Below, in pieces: positions 36,952-44,517 of a DNA stretch of 64,000 nt. Source of the stretch: Pseudopedobacter sp035496935 (GTDB lineage Bacteria; Bacteroidota; Bacteroidia; Sphingobacteriales; Sphingobacteriaceae); assembly GCA_035496935.1 (NCBI GenBank), contig DATJED010000028.1, positions 124,001 through 188,000 of the forward strand, written 5' to 3'. The stretch's first letter is position 1; each line of letters opens with the position of its first letter. The notes under the pieces are model-generated. The model did not search any database, had not been told where the DNA came from, and worked only from the letters and a program-made list of their open reading frames with translations. A program made the position numbers and the translations under genes.

Positions 36952-37239
36952 TTATCTCCTTTTATCAGTATGGCCTAAATCTTTTTCTGGGCTAACAATG
37001 TCTCTGACCAATTTTTTGAGTTCCTTAATTTCGGGGAAGCGTTCTTCTGTTTTTCTGTCGAATACAATTTGACCATTAATTTCAACGGTAAAAACGCCAC
37101 CGACTTCTGCCGGACAAAGTAAAACGCCATGAATTTCTTCGGTAAAAGTATGTAATAGCTCTTGCGCCATGTATGCAGAACGTAACATCCATCCACACTT
37201 TGGGCAATAAGTGATGGTAATTGTGGGTTTGTTGTTCAC
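36952..37239 (-). CDS. SelT/SelW/SelH-like (Rdx family) protein
   Basis: The start is GTG at 37239 (MNNKPTITITYCPKCGWMLR). The 95-residue protein carries the CxxC pair in YCPKCGW at the start of a thioredoxin-like fold and the family end GGVFTVEINGQIVFDRKTEERFPE. In related proteins the second Cys may be selenocysteine; here both are cysteine. Redox role likely. Confidence 0.88.
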   Translation of the reverse strand: MNNKPTITITYCPKCGWMLRSAYMAQELLHTFTEEIHGVLLCPAEVGGVFTVEINGQIVFDRKTEERFPEIKELKKLVRDIVSPEKDLGHTDKRR

Positions 37240-37371
37240 GATGATTTTGCCTGATTGTTTACTTCAGTTGTAAAAGTACTTACAAAATCAATCAATAACT
37301 ATCTAAAATTGGAGGCAAACAATATTTATTGATTAATTTTTTTGGAATACTTGTAAAAAGACTTAAAAAAT

Positions 37372-37379
37372 TATATTTG
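37372..37379 (+). promoter_or_regulatory. -7 box of cobA
   Basis: TATATTTG, perfect TAnnTTTG, with a TTG at 37351-37353 about 18 bases upstream as the -33 box. ATG at 37426. Confidence 0.6.
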
Positions 37380-37425
37380 TATCATAATGTTATCTGTCTT
37401 TCTTTAAAATTTTCGCAATAAGGAT

Positions 37426-38145
37426 ATGGAATTAATTGTTGTAGGTGCTGGTCCCGGAGATCCCGAATTGATAACGCTAAAAGCGATAAACGCTTTAAAA
37501 AGAGCTGATGCTATTTTGTATGATAATTTAGCCAATAAAGTCCTGCTCGATTATAAAAAAGAAGGTTGTGAGTTGGTTTACGTTGGTAAAACACCTTATC
37601 AGAAATACAACAGTCAGGATGAGATAAATGCATTAATAAAGCATTATGCAGATAGATACCAAGTTGTAGTGCGTTTAAAAGGTGGCGATCCGTTTATATT
37701 TGGCAGGGGAATGGAAGAAATTATGTTCGCCAAATCTTACGGGATGAAAACCAGTTACATTCCCGGAATTACTAGCATGTTGGCCATTGGGTTAAGCGAA
37801 ATTCCGTTAACACACCGTGGTGTAAGCGAAGGCTTTTGGGTGATTACAGGTACAAAGAAAGATGGAAGTTTATCTCGTGATATCGAACTGGCTTTGCAGA
37901 GTAAAACTACCTTGGTAATTTATATGGGAATGAAAAATTTGCCTTTTATTGTGGAAGAAGCGATAAAGCATGGTAAATTAAACACGCCTGCAGCTATTAT
38001 CCAAAACGCATCGTTACCAACAATGAAAATGGTTAAAGGCACAATTGTAGAGTTAGAGGAACTTAGCAAACAACAAGGTATTACGCATCCGGCAATTATT
38101 GTAATTGGAGATGTTGTTAATTTGGAGCAGTTAAATTTGAGTTAG
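37426..38145 (+). CDS. cobA: Uroporphyrinogen-III C-methyltransferase
   Basis: The 239-residue protein has the SAM-binding tetrapyrrole methylase motifs: VVGAGPGDPELITLKAI at the start, YVGKTPYQKYNSQDEINALI, VVRLKGGDPFIFGRGMEE, and the later ALTHRG-like IPLTHRGVSEGFWVITG. It converts uroporphyrinogen III to precorrin-2, the branch point to siroheme and cobalamin. It stands alone without cysG or nitrite/sulfite reductase genes nearby. Confidence 0.95.
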   Translation: MELIVVGAGPGDPELITLKAINALKRADAILYDNLANKVLLDYKKEGCELVYVGKTPYQKYNSQDEINALIKHYADRYQVVVRLKGGDPFIFGRGMEEIMFAKSYGMKTSYIPGITSMLAIGLSEIPLTHRGVSEGFWVITGTKKDGSLSRDIELALQSKTTLVIYMGMKNLPFIVEEAIKHGKLNTPAAIIQNASLPTMKMVKGTIVELEELSKQQGITHPAIIVIGDVVNLEQLNLS

Positions 38146-38163
38146 GAATTTGTTCGCTACCTT

Positions 38164-38193
38164 GAACGGAAGTGAAACGTCTCACTATATAAG
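38164..38193. repeat. Dispersed intergenic element
   Basis: GAACGGAAGTGAAACGTCTC resembles 28578-28596. It continues as TCTCACTATATAAG (38180-38193), identical over 14 bases to 14099-14112 after dnaE2. This suggests a repeat family. Confidence 0.45.
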
Positions 38194-38215
38194 TTCTTCA
38201 ATTTTCAAAATTCTT

Positions 38216-39145
38216 CTAACTATACTTAGCCAAAAAATCCTCATAAGCTAATTTAATGCCCTCTTTCAAACCAACTTTGTGTTTCCAGCCTTTACTGTGA
38301 AGTTTACTGACGTCCATCAATTTACGTGGTGTACCATCTGGTTTGCTACTATCAAAAACCAACTCGCCTTTAAAGCCGATAATTTCTTTAATTATTAAAG
38401 CTAAATCTTTGATGGTTAAATCTTCGCCGGTGCCCACGTTAATTAAGTGCGGTTCGTTATAGTTTTGCATTAAATAATAGCAAGCATCAGCCAAATCATC
38501 GGCAAATAAAAACTCACGCATTGGGCTTCCGCTACCCCAAATGGTTACAGTAGCGTCATTATTTTGCTTTGCCTCGTGAAATTTGCGAATCAAAGCTGGC
38601 AAAACGTGTGAATTTTGTGGATGGTAATTATCATTATAGCCATACAAATTAGTTGGCATTGCCGAGATGTAATTGCAACCATACTGCGCCCGGTAAGCAT
38701 CGCACATTTTAATGCCGGTTATTTTTGCTATTGCGTAAGGTTCGTTGGTTTCTTCCAGCAAACCGGTCAATAAATATTCTTCTTTTAAAGGCTGAGGAGC
38801 CATTTTTGGATAGATACAGCTGGAACCCAAAAACATCAATTTTTTAATATTGTTTAGGTACGAGTTATGGATGATGTTGTTCTGTATCTGCAGGTTATCA
38901 TACAAAAATTCCGCCCGGTAAGTGTTGTTGGCTACAATACCGCCAACTTTTGCAGCTGCTAAAAAAACATAATCCGGTTTTTCTGTCGCGAAAAAATCAG
39001 CTACAGCAACCTGATTTCTCAAATCCAGTTCCTTTGAAGTGCGGGTGATAATATTAGTGAAACCTTCTTTTTCTAGTTTTCTTAAAATTGCAGAACCCAC
39101 CATACCTCTGTGTCCGGCGATATAAACTTTTGCTGATTTTTCCAA
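38216..39145 (-). CDS. fcl: GDP-L-fucose synthase
   Basis: The 309-residue protein starts at TTG 39145 (an in-frame stop precedes it and the first internal Met is at residue 15, after the Rossmann motif). VYIAGHRGMVGSAI is the NADP site, SSCIYPKMA holds a catalytic Ser, and PYAIAKITG the Tyr-x3-Lys pair. It converts GDP-4-keto-6-deoxymannose to GDP-L-fucose, a donor for surface polysaccharides. The gmd gene is not adjacent. Confidence 0.95.
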   Translation of the reverse strand: MEKSAKVYIAGHRGMVGSAILRKLEKEGFTNIITRTSKELDLRNQVAVADFFATEKPDYVFLAAAKVGGIVANNTYRAEFLYDNLQIQNNIIHNSYLNNIKKLMFLGSSCIYPKMAPQPLKEEYLLTGLLEETNEPYAIAKITGIKMCDAYRAQYGCNYISAMPTNLYGYNDNYHPQNSHVLPALIRKFHEAKQNNDATVTIWGSGSPMREFLFADDLADACYYLMQNYNEPHLINVGTGEDLTIKDLALIIKEIIGFKGELVFDSSKPDGTPRKLMDVSKLHSKGWKHKVGLKEGIKLAYEDFLAKYS

Positions 39146-39259
39146 AATGCTAATCTAAAATACGCCCAAAGATAAAATTATAGATTCGCTTTAAAACCTT
39201 TAAAATTAATTTTGTGGTTAGTAGCGTGTAAATCTTATTTTTACGGAAAATTTAAAGAA

Positions 39260-39950
<691 letters not shown>

Positions 39951-40003
39951 TTAATTATTAGGGAGAAGAACCAATGAAAGCAATTATTTGCCACATAGCA
40001 AAT

Positions 40004-40042
40004 CAGCTTTCAGCCTTTAGCTTTACGCTTTTAGCATCTTAA
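40004..40042 (+). repeat. Degenerate word tract before the MGMT-like gene
   Basis: AGCTTTCAGCCTTTAGCTTT is followed by ACGCTTTTAGC: variants of GCTTTTAGC recur, ending a few bases before the ATG at 40046. Confidence 0.55.
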
Positions 40043-40045
40043 AAA

Positions 40046-40387
40046 ATGGATAGAGCTTCTTTTTTTGATCAAGTTTATCAGGTAGTTCGGTTGATTCCGG
40101 AAGGCAGAGTTACTTCTTACGGAGCGATTGCTAATTATTTGGGAACCAAAGGCTCGTCTCGAATGGTGGGGTATGCCATGAATGGAGCTACTGCGGTTAT
40201 TCCTCCAGTTCCGGCGCATAGGGTAGTTAACAGAAATGGTTTGTTAACTGGTAAATTCCATTTTGAAAGCCCATCAAAAATGCAAGAACTCTTAGAAGCA
40301 GAGGGAGTTAAAGTGGATAATGATAAAGTTGTGGATTTTAAAAGCCATTATTGGGATCCTGCTTTGGAAATTGATTTGGAACAGTAA
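40046..40387 (+). CDS. Alkyltransferase-like protein (MGMT family, no acceptor Cys)
   Basis: A 113-residue MGMT-fold protein: LIPEGRVTSYGAIANYLG, the arginine-finger segment SSRMVGYAMNG, then PVPAHRVVNRNGLLTG. In methyltransferases the motif is PCHRV, so the acceptor cysteine is replaced by alanine. Such ATL proteins bind O6-alkylguanine and hand it to nucleotide excision repair instead of repairing it directly. It follows trmB by a repetitive gap. Confidence 0.9.
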   Translation: MDRASFFDQVYQVVRLIPEGRVTSYGAIANYLGTKGSSRMVGYAMNGATAVIPPVPAHRVVNRNGLLTGKFHFESPSKMQELLEAEGVKVDNDKVVDFKSHYWDPALEIDLEQ

Positions 40388-40397
40388 TTTTCCGAGA

Positions 40398-40952
40398 TTA
40401 AAACCACGTCCCAACACCCAAACCAATAGCTTTTATCTTAGGTTGCCCATCGGCGAGGAAAAAGTTTTCTATTTCCTGATATTGATAAATTGCCTGTAAA
40501 AAATATTTTGATTTTCTTTTGGTCGTAAATAAAATTCCGGGTGAAACCTCATAATTAAATCCTTTGCTATAATTTCTAAAGATTCGTGGAGCGTAACCGG
40601 TAGCAGCTTTAATAAAATAATTTATTTCCGCGGTGGCAACCGGTTTAGCTAAAATATGAGCGTTAGCACTAAAATTAAGGGTTTCAAAACTTAAACCATC
40701 ACCGTTGGCAGCTCTGTACGAGGAGTTTTCTAAACCTATTCCAAATCCGGTTATTTGGTTTGCAGAGCCAATTACAAATTTAACATGTAACGAATTAACT
40801 TTTTGGGCGTCGTAAACATCGTTAATCCCAAACAAATAGCTGATTTCTGCTCGGCTAAACAACTTGAATTTGTTTTTAGGCAAATCCTGCTGCCCGTGTG
40901 CTTTCGCAAAAACAGAAATCAAAAATATAACACTAAATAAAACACGCTTCAT
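40398..40952 (-). CDS. Probable outer membrane beta-barrel protein, hypothetical
   Basis: The ATG at 40952 gives 184 residues with a signal peptide (MKRVLFSVIFLISVFAKAHG). The rest alternates short amphipathic strands with aromatic and Gly ends (FSRAEISYLFGIND, HVKFVIGSANQITGFGIGLE, NYFIKAATGYAPRIF, SKYFLQAIYQYQEIE) and ends in GLGVGTWF, as expected of a barrel. No specific family assigned. Confidence 0.65.
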   Translation of the reverse strand: MKRVLFSVIFLISVFAKAHGQQDLPKNKFKLFSRAEISYLFGINDVYDAQKVNSLHVKFVIGSANQITGFGIGLENSSYRAANGDGLSFETLNFSANAHILAKPVATAEINYFIKAATGYAPRIFRNYSKGFNYEVSPGILFTTKRKSKYFLQAIYQYQEIENFFLADGQPKIKAIGLGVGTWF

Positions 40953-41041
40953 GTAATCATTATTTAAATCCAAATATAACAAATCCTTTGATTCGATGCC
41001 TTAAAGCGTAATTGACTATTAATTTATCGGGTTTTTTAACT

Positions 41042-41049
41042 TATGTTTG
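41042..41049 (+). promoter_or_regulatory. -7 box of the polyprenyl synthase operon
   Basis: TATGTTTG matches TAnnTTTG, 33 bases before the ATG at 41083. Confidence 0.5.
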
Positions 41050-41082
41050 CAAACAAAATCCGAAGTCCATTTTTGTGAGATA

Positions 41083-42054
41083 ATGCTAAAACTCGATCAG
41101 ATAAAAATACCCATTGCTAATGAACTGGATACTTTTGAAGAAAAGTTTAAGGCTTCTATGCAAAGCAGTGTGCCTTTGTTGGATCGGATTACACATTATA
41201 TTGTAAAGCGGAAAGGAAAGCAAATGCGCCCGATGTTCGTGTTTTTTTCTGCCGGTTTGTGCGGAGGAATAACTGAATCAACCTATCGTGGTGCAGCACT
41301 GGTAGAACTTTTGCATACCGCAACTTTGGTGCATGATGATGTGGTGGACAATTCTTTCGAACGTCGCGGTTTTTTCTCGGTAAATGCACTTTGGAAGAAT
41401 AAAATAGCGGTTTTAGTTGGTGATTATCTGCTTTCAAAAGGTTTGCAGCTTTCTGTTGATAACCAGGAATTTGCCCTCTTAAAAATTGTTTCTGATGCGG
41501 TGCAACAAATGAGCGAAGGCGAATTGTTGCAAATTGAAAAAGTACGCCGTATGGATATTAGCGAAGCGATTTACTACGAAGTTATCCGACAAAAAACAGC
41601 TTCCTTAATTTCGTCCTGTTGTGCAGCAGGGGCGGCCTCATCAGGCGCTACGCCAGAGGTAGTGGAAATGATGAAAAATTTTGGCGAGAAAATTGGTATT
41701 GCTTTTCAGATAAAAGATGATTTATTTGATTTTGGAGTGGATGATGTTGGGAAACCTAAAGGGTTGGATATCAAAGAGAAAAAGGTCACGCTTCCATTAA
41801 TTTTTGCGCTCAATAAAGCTTCAAAACCAATTAAGAAACAAATGATTAATCTGGTTAAAAACCATGGAGATGATGAAGCTAAAATTAATCAGATTATCAA
41901 TTTTGTTAGAGAAAGTGGCGGTTTAGCTTATGCCGAAGAACAGATGTTTTTGTATCAGCATCAGGCTTTTGATATTTTATACAATTTCCCGGAATCTGAG
42001 TTTAGAGCCGGTTTAGAAAACTTAGTGAAATTTACCACAGAAAGAAAAAAATAA
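41083..42054 (+). CDS. Polyprenyl diphosphate synthase
   Basis: ATG at 41083 gives 323 residues (an upstream open part lacks an ATG). The two aspartate-rich motifs are present: LVHDDVVDNSFERRG (first) and IKDDLFDFGVDD (second), with GKQMRPMFVFF before. It extends isoprenoid diphosphates, probably to the side chain of menaquinone. The stop is followed immediately by the terC start, so the two genes are in one operon. Confidence 0.93.
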   Translation: MLKLDQIKIPIANELDTFEEKFKASMQSSVPLLDRITHYIVKRKGKQMRPMFVFFSAGLCGGITESTYRGAALVELLHTATLVHDDVVDNSFERRGFFSVNALWKNKIAVLVGDYLLSKGLQLSVDNQEFALLKIVSDAVQQMSEGELLQIEKVRRMDISEAIYYEVIRQKTASLISSCCAAGAASSGATPEVVEMMKNFGEKIGIAFQIKDDLFDFGVDDVGKPKGLDIKEKKVTLPLIFALNKASKPIKKQMINLVKNHGDDEAKINQIINFVRESGGLAYAEEQMFLYQHQAFDILYNFPESEFRAGLENLVKFTTERKK

Positions 42055-43104
42055 ATGAGCCACGAACTGATATTTTTTGGAGCCTTCGCACTCTTCATTG
42101 TACTTATGTTGGCTTTGGATTTGGGTGTTTTTCATAAAAAAGACGAGAAAGTAAGCTTTAAACAGGCTGCGATAATGAGCGCCATTTGGGTTTCTTTTGC
42201 AATTGGCTTTTATTTTTTCCTGAAAACCGAAGGCCAGGAGTTACACAACATCAGAAACCAAGCCCAGCTTGAGGAGGTTGTTAAAAACCACCAACATAAT
42301 ATCAGCGTTAATTCAGCTAATTTCCACGAGAACCTCAACAGATACAACGATAACTTAAGTTTAGAATTTATTACCGGTTACGTGATTGAGTACGCACTTT
42401 CGGTAGATAATATATTTGTGATGGTACTTATTTTCTCGGCCTTTGGTGTTGACGAAAAATACTATCACCGAGTGTTATTTTGGGGAATTTTGGGTGCAGT
42501 AATCATGCGTTTTATCTTTATATTTTTAGGCGCAACGCTCATCAGCCAGTTTGGTTGGATACTCTACATTTTTGGAGCTTTCTTGATTTACAGCGGTTTT
42601 ATGATGTTTTTGGCTAAAGATGAGGAAGAAAAAATTGACCCCGAAAATCATAAAGTAGTAAAATTTGCCTCTCGTTTTTTTCCAATACATCCGGAGTATG
42701 TTGGGCATGATTTTTTTCATCGGAAAAGTGGAAAACTATTTATTACACCACTTTTTTTGGTGCTTTTGGTAATAGAATTTAGTGACGTAATATTTGCAGT
42801 TGACTCGATCCCGGCAATATTTGCGGTTACCAAAGATCCTTATATCGTTTTCTTTTCAAATATATTTGCCATTTTGGGTTTACGGTCCATGTTCTTTTTA
42901 TTGGTAAACGTAATCCATAAATTCCATTACTTAAAAACCGGTTTAGCCGTTTTGTTAATGTTTATCGGAGTCAAAATGCTTGCTCACCATTGGCTGCAGG
43001 CTTGGGGTTTTACTACCATTCATTCTCTGTTCGTGATTTTGGGTATTTTAAGCATTAGCGTGGTGGCGAGTTTAGCTTTCCCAAAAAAGGAAGTTGGGCA
43101 TTAA
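42055..43104 (+). CDS. TerC family integral membrane protein
   Basis: The ATG directly follows the polyprenyl synthase stop. The 349-residue protein has about eight helices with the TerC signature EYALSVDNIFVMVLIFSAF and later VIEFSDVIFAVDSIPAIFAV, both carrying membrane Asp residues. TerC-type proteins (Alx/TerC) move metal ions such as manganese or calcium; the link to tellurium is historical. A charged soluble segment lies between the first helices. Confidence 0.93.
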   Translation: MSHELIFFGAFALFIVLMLALDLGVFHKKDEKVSFKQAAIMSAIWVSFAIGFYFFLKTEGQELHNIRNQAQLEEVVKNHQHNISVNSANFHENLNRYNDNLSLEFITGYVIEYALSVDNIFVMVLIFSAFGVDEKYYHRVLFWGILGAVIMRFIFIFLGATLISQFGWILYIFGAFLIYSGFMMFLAKDEEEKIDPENHKVVKFASRFFPIHPEYVGHDFFHRKSGKLFITPLFLVLLVIEFSDVIFAVDSIPAIFAVTKDPYIVFFSNIFAILGLRSMFFLLVNVIHKFHYLKTGLAVLLMFIGVKMLAHHWLQAWGFTTIHSLFVILGILSISVVASLAFPKKEVGH

Positions 43105-43231
43105 AAACGGATTGTTTTTAGACTTTAGCTTTGCACCAGGATTGGCAAATATCATCCCAAAAGAACAACGAACTGGTGATGAAAAAGCTATTAATGGAAC
43201 AGCTCTTTTAAATTTAGGATTCGAATTCTAG
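43100..43231 (+). pseudogene. C-terminal remnant of an outer membrane barrel gene
   Basis: A plus-strand frame, different from that of terC, reads IKNGLFLDFSFAPGLANIIP and ends TALLNLGFEF before TAG at 43229-43231. The end NLGFEF with terminal Phe and the FAPGLANIIPKE loop are typical of small Bacteroidota outer membrane barrels. The upstream part of such a gene is absent because terC lies there, so a deletion probably fused the two. Confidence 0.5.
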
Positions 43232-43366
43232 ATTCTTCTTTAATAGAAATGTACGATTTTTAATTCCGCAAATTTTATATAGAAACTATTCAATCGCTGT
43301 TATGAAGATGGTTTAGAGTGAAGGTAATAATCAAATATATTTTAATAAAATCCCTGTTTTTTGATT

Positions 43367-43403
43367 CAATATTAAAATATAACGATGGACGTAAGCAAAA
43401 CAG
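43367..43403 (+). pseudogene. Diverged copy of the arsR 5' end
   Basis: This 37-base segment matches 51860-51896 (right half of the arsR operator, the start codon region and the first codons) at 33 positions; all four differences are transitions. The stretch after ATG would read MDVSKTG against MGASKTD in arsR, then similarity stops. It looks like the relic of a second arsR at the far end of the efflux operon. Confidence 0.6.
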
Positions 43404-43428
43404 GCAATTTTTAAGGTTGCCTGTTTTG
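43396..43428. terminator. Hairpin at the end of the efflux operon
   Basis: CAAAACAGGCAA (43396-43407) and TTGCCTGTTTTG (43417-43428) form a 12-base perfect stem with a 9-base loop just after the DUF302 stop. It probably ends the operon transcript, and partly overlaps the arsR-like relic. Confidence 0.7.
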
Positions 43429-43439
43429 TTATAGGAGAT

Positions 43440-43826
43440 TTATAGATTAGAAATTACCCGCTCCAATTTTTTCCTCACCTCTTCCGCCACTCCGTGTAGC
43501 TTCTCATTTTGTACAGCCATCATGGAAGCCATCGGGTCAACTGCCGAAACTTCTACTTTCCCATCCTCGTTTTCTTGAACGATGACATTGCAGGGCAACA
43601 TTGTTCCGATTGAAGGTTCTGCCAATACTGCCTGATAGGCGAATTGAGGGTTACAGGCACCCAATATCTTATATTTTCTGAAATCAACATCTAACTTGTT
43701 TTTCAAGGTTTTCTGTAAATCAATTTCTGTAAGGATACCGAAGCCTTCTTTTTTTAGTTCTTCCGTTACTTTTTCGATAGCAGTATTGAAATCCTCGCTA
43801 ATCGTTTTTGCAAAATAATAGCTCAT
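43440..43826 (-). CDS. DUF302 domain protein
   Basis: The 128-residue protein fits DUF302: YYFAKTISEDFNTAIEKVTEELKKEGFGILTEID, YKILGACNPQFAYQAVLAEP, IGTMLPCNVIVQENEDGKVEV, and a closing helix. DUF302 proteins occur with sulfur, metal and efflux genes, often under redox regulators; the function is not defined. Two cysteines (ACNP and LPCN) are placed as in the family. It is the last gene of the efflux operon. Confidence 0.9.
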   Translation of the reverse strand: MSYYFAKTISEDFNTAIEKVTEELKKEGFGILTEIDLQKTLKNKLDVDFRKYKILGACNPQFAYQAVLAEPSIGTMLPCNVIVQENEDGKVEVSAVDPMASMMAVQNEKLHGVAEEVRKKLERVISNL

Positions 43827-43953
43827 GTTTTTTTATTTAAGTGAATAACTAATAATACAAATATACTTCTAAGAATACCTATGGTCCTTGACTTTTGTCA
43901 CATAGGTAATTCTTTCCTGAGTTTCTCTTATGCCGGTGTTTAGCTATTAGCCA

Positions 43954-44157
43954 TTAACAGCATTTTTCATTTCCTTTTTCTAAACCAAACTTTTTAAGCC
44001 CCCATTCTAAAGGGCAAAATCCGGTGATAGAAGATTGAAGCAAGTTGAAACCTACAAATGCAGTAAGCCATAACCAATTGATATTATAGATTTGCGATAG
44101 CGTTACGCTAATTAATACCATTGAACCAGCAACAGTTCTTATAATTCGTTCTCTCAT
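43954..44157 (-). CDS. DUF2892 (YgaP-type) small membrane protein with C-terminal Cys-Cys
   Basis: A 67-residue protein: RIIRTVAGSMVLISVTLSQI and WLWLTAFVGFNLLQSSITGFCPLEW are two hydrophobic hairpin helices, as in YgaP rhodanese tails, followed by a basic segment and NEKCC at the end. The CPLEW motif is typical of DUF2892. The vicinal cysteines at the end could bind a soft metal or persulfide. Middle of the efflux operon. Confidence 0.88.
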   Translation of the reverse strand: MRERIIRTVAGSMVLISVTLSQIYNINWLWLTAFVGFNLLQSSITGFCPLEWGLKKFGLEKGNEKCC

Positions 44158-44190
44158 GATGTTTATATTTTTATAATTTGTGATTGTCTT

Positions 44191-44505
44191 TTAATATCCC
44201 GACTGTTCTACCGGTAAAATAAATCCCCTGATAGGAAATAACGCTTCCGTATCTTTGTTGTATGTTGTGATCAAGCTTAGTGCTGCCTGGGCTTTTTCGT
44301 TATCTGTAAAGCTAAATAATATCATAGAATCGTAAGAATCGCCACTTCCAGCAAACCAACTGTCAGCTAAGCTAGAAGCGGGGTTTTCTTTAAATCCCAC
44401 GATTTCTGAAACACTAAATACCTGAATTCCTGCTTCTTTAAAAATTTCAGCTACTTTACTTTGGTATTCCTTGATACTTGTGATGATTAAAAGTTTCATA
44501 TCCAT
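44191..44505 (-). CDS. Small P-II/ferredoxin-fold-like protein
   Basis: A 104-residue protein: KLLIITSIKEYQSKVAEIFKEAGIQVFSVSEIVGF at the start is a beta-alpha-beta unit as in P-II-like proteins, then DSMILFSFTDNEKAQAALSLI and a final beta segment PIRGFILPVEQSGY. It lies 12 bases after the RND pump gene. P-II-like small proteins beside RND pumps occur in this phylum; regulation of the pump is a guess. No T-loop or nucleotide motif is evident. Confidence 0.65.
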   Translation of the reverse strand: MDMKLLIITSIKEYQSKVAEIFKEAGIQVFSVSEIVGFKENPASSLADSWFAGSGDSYDSMILFSFTDNEKAQAALSLITTYNKDTEALFPIRGFILPVEQSGY

Positions 44506-44517
44506 GATTTTTACAGT

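Noticed and set aside
42055..43104. Tellurite resistance as the role of TerC
   Set aside because: No other ter genes are present; the gene is in operon with a polyprenyl synthase, so metal ion movement is the safer reading.
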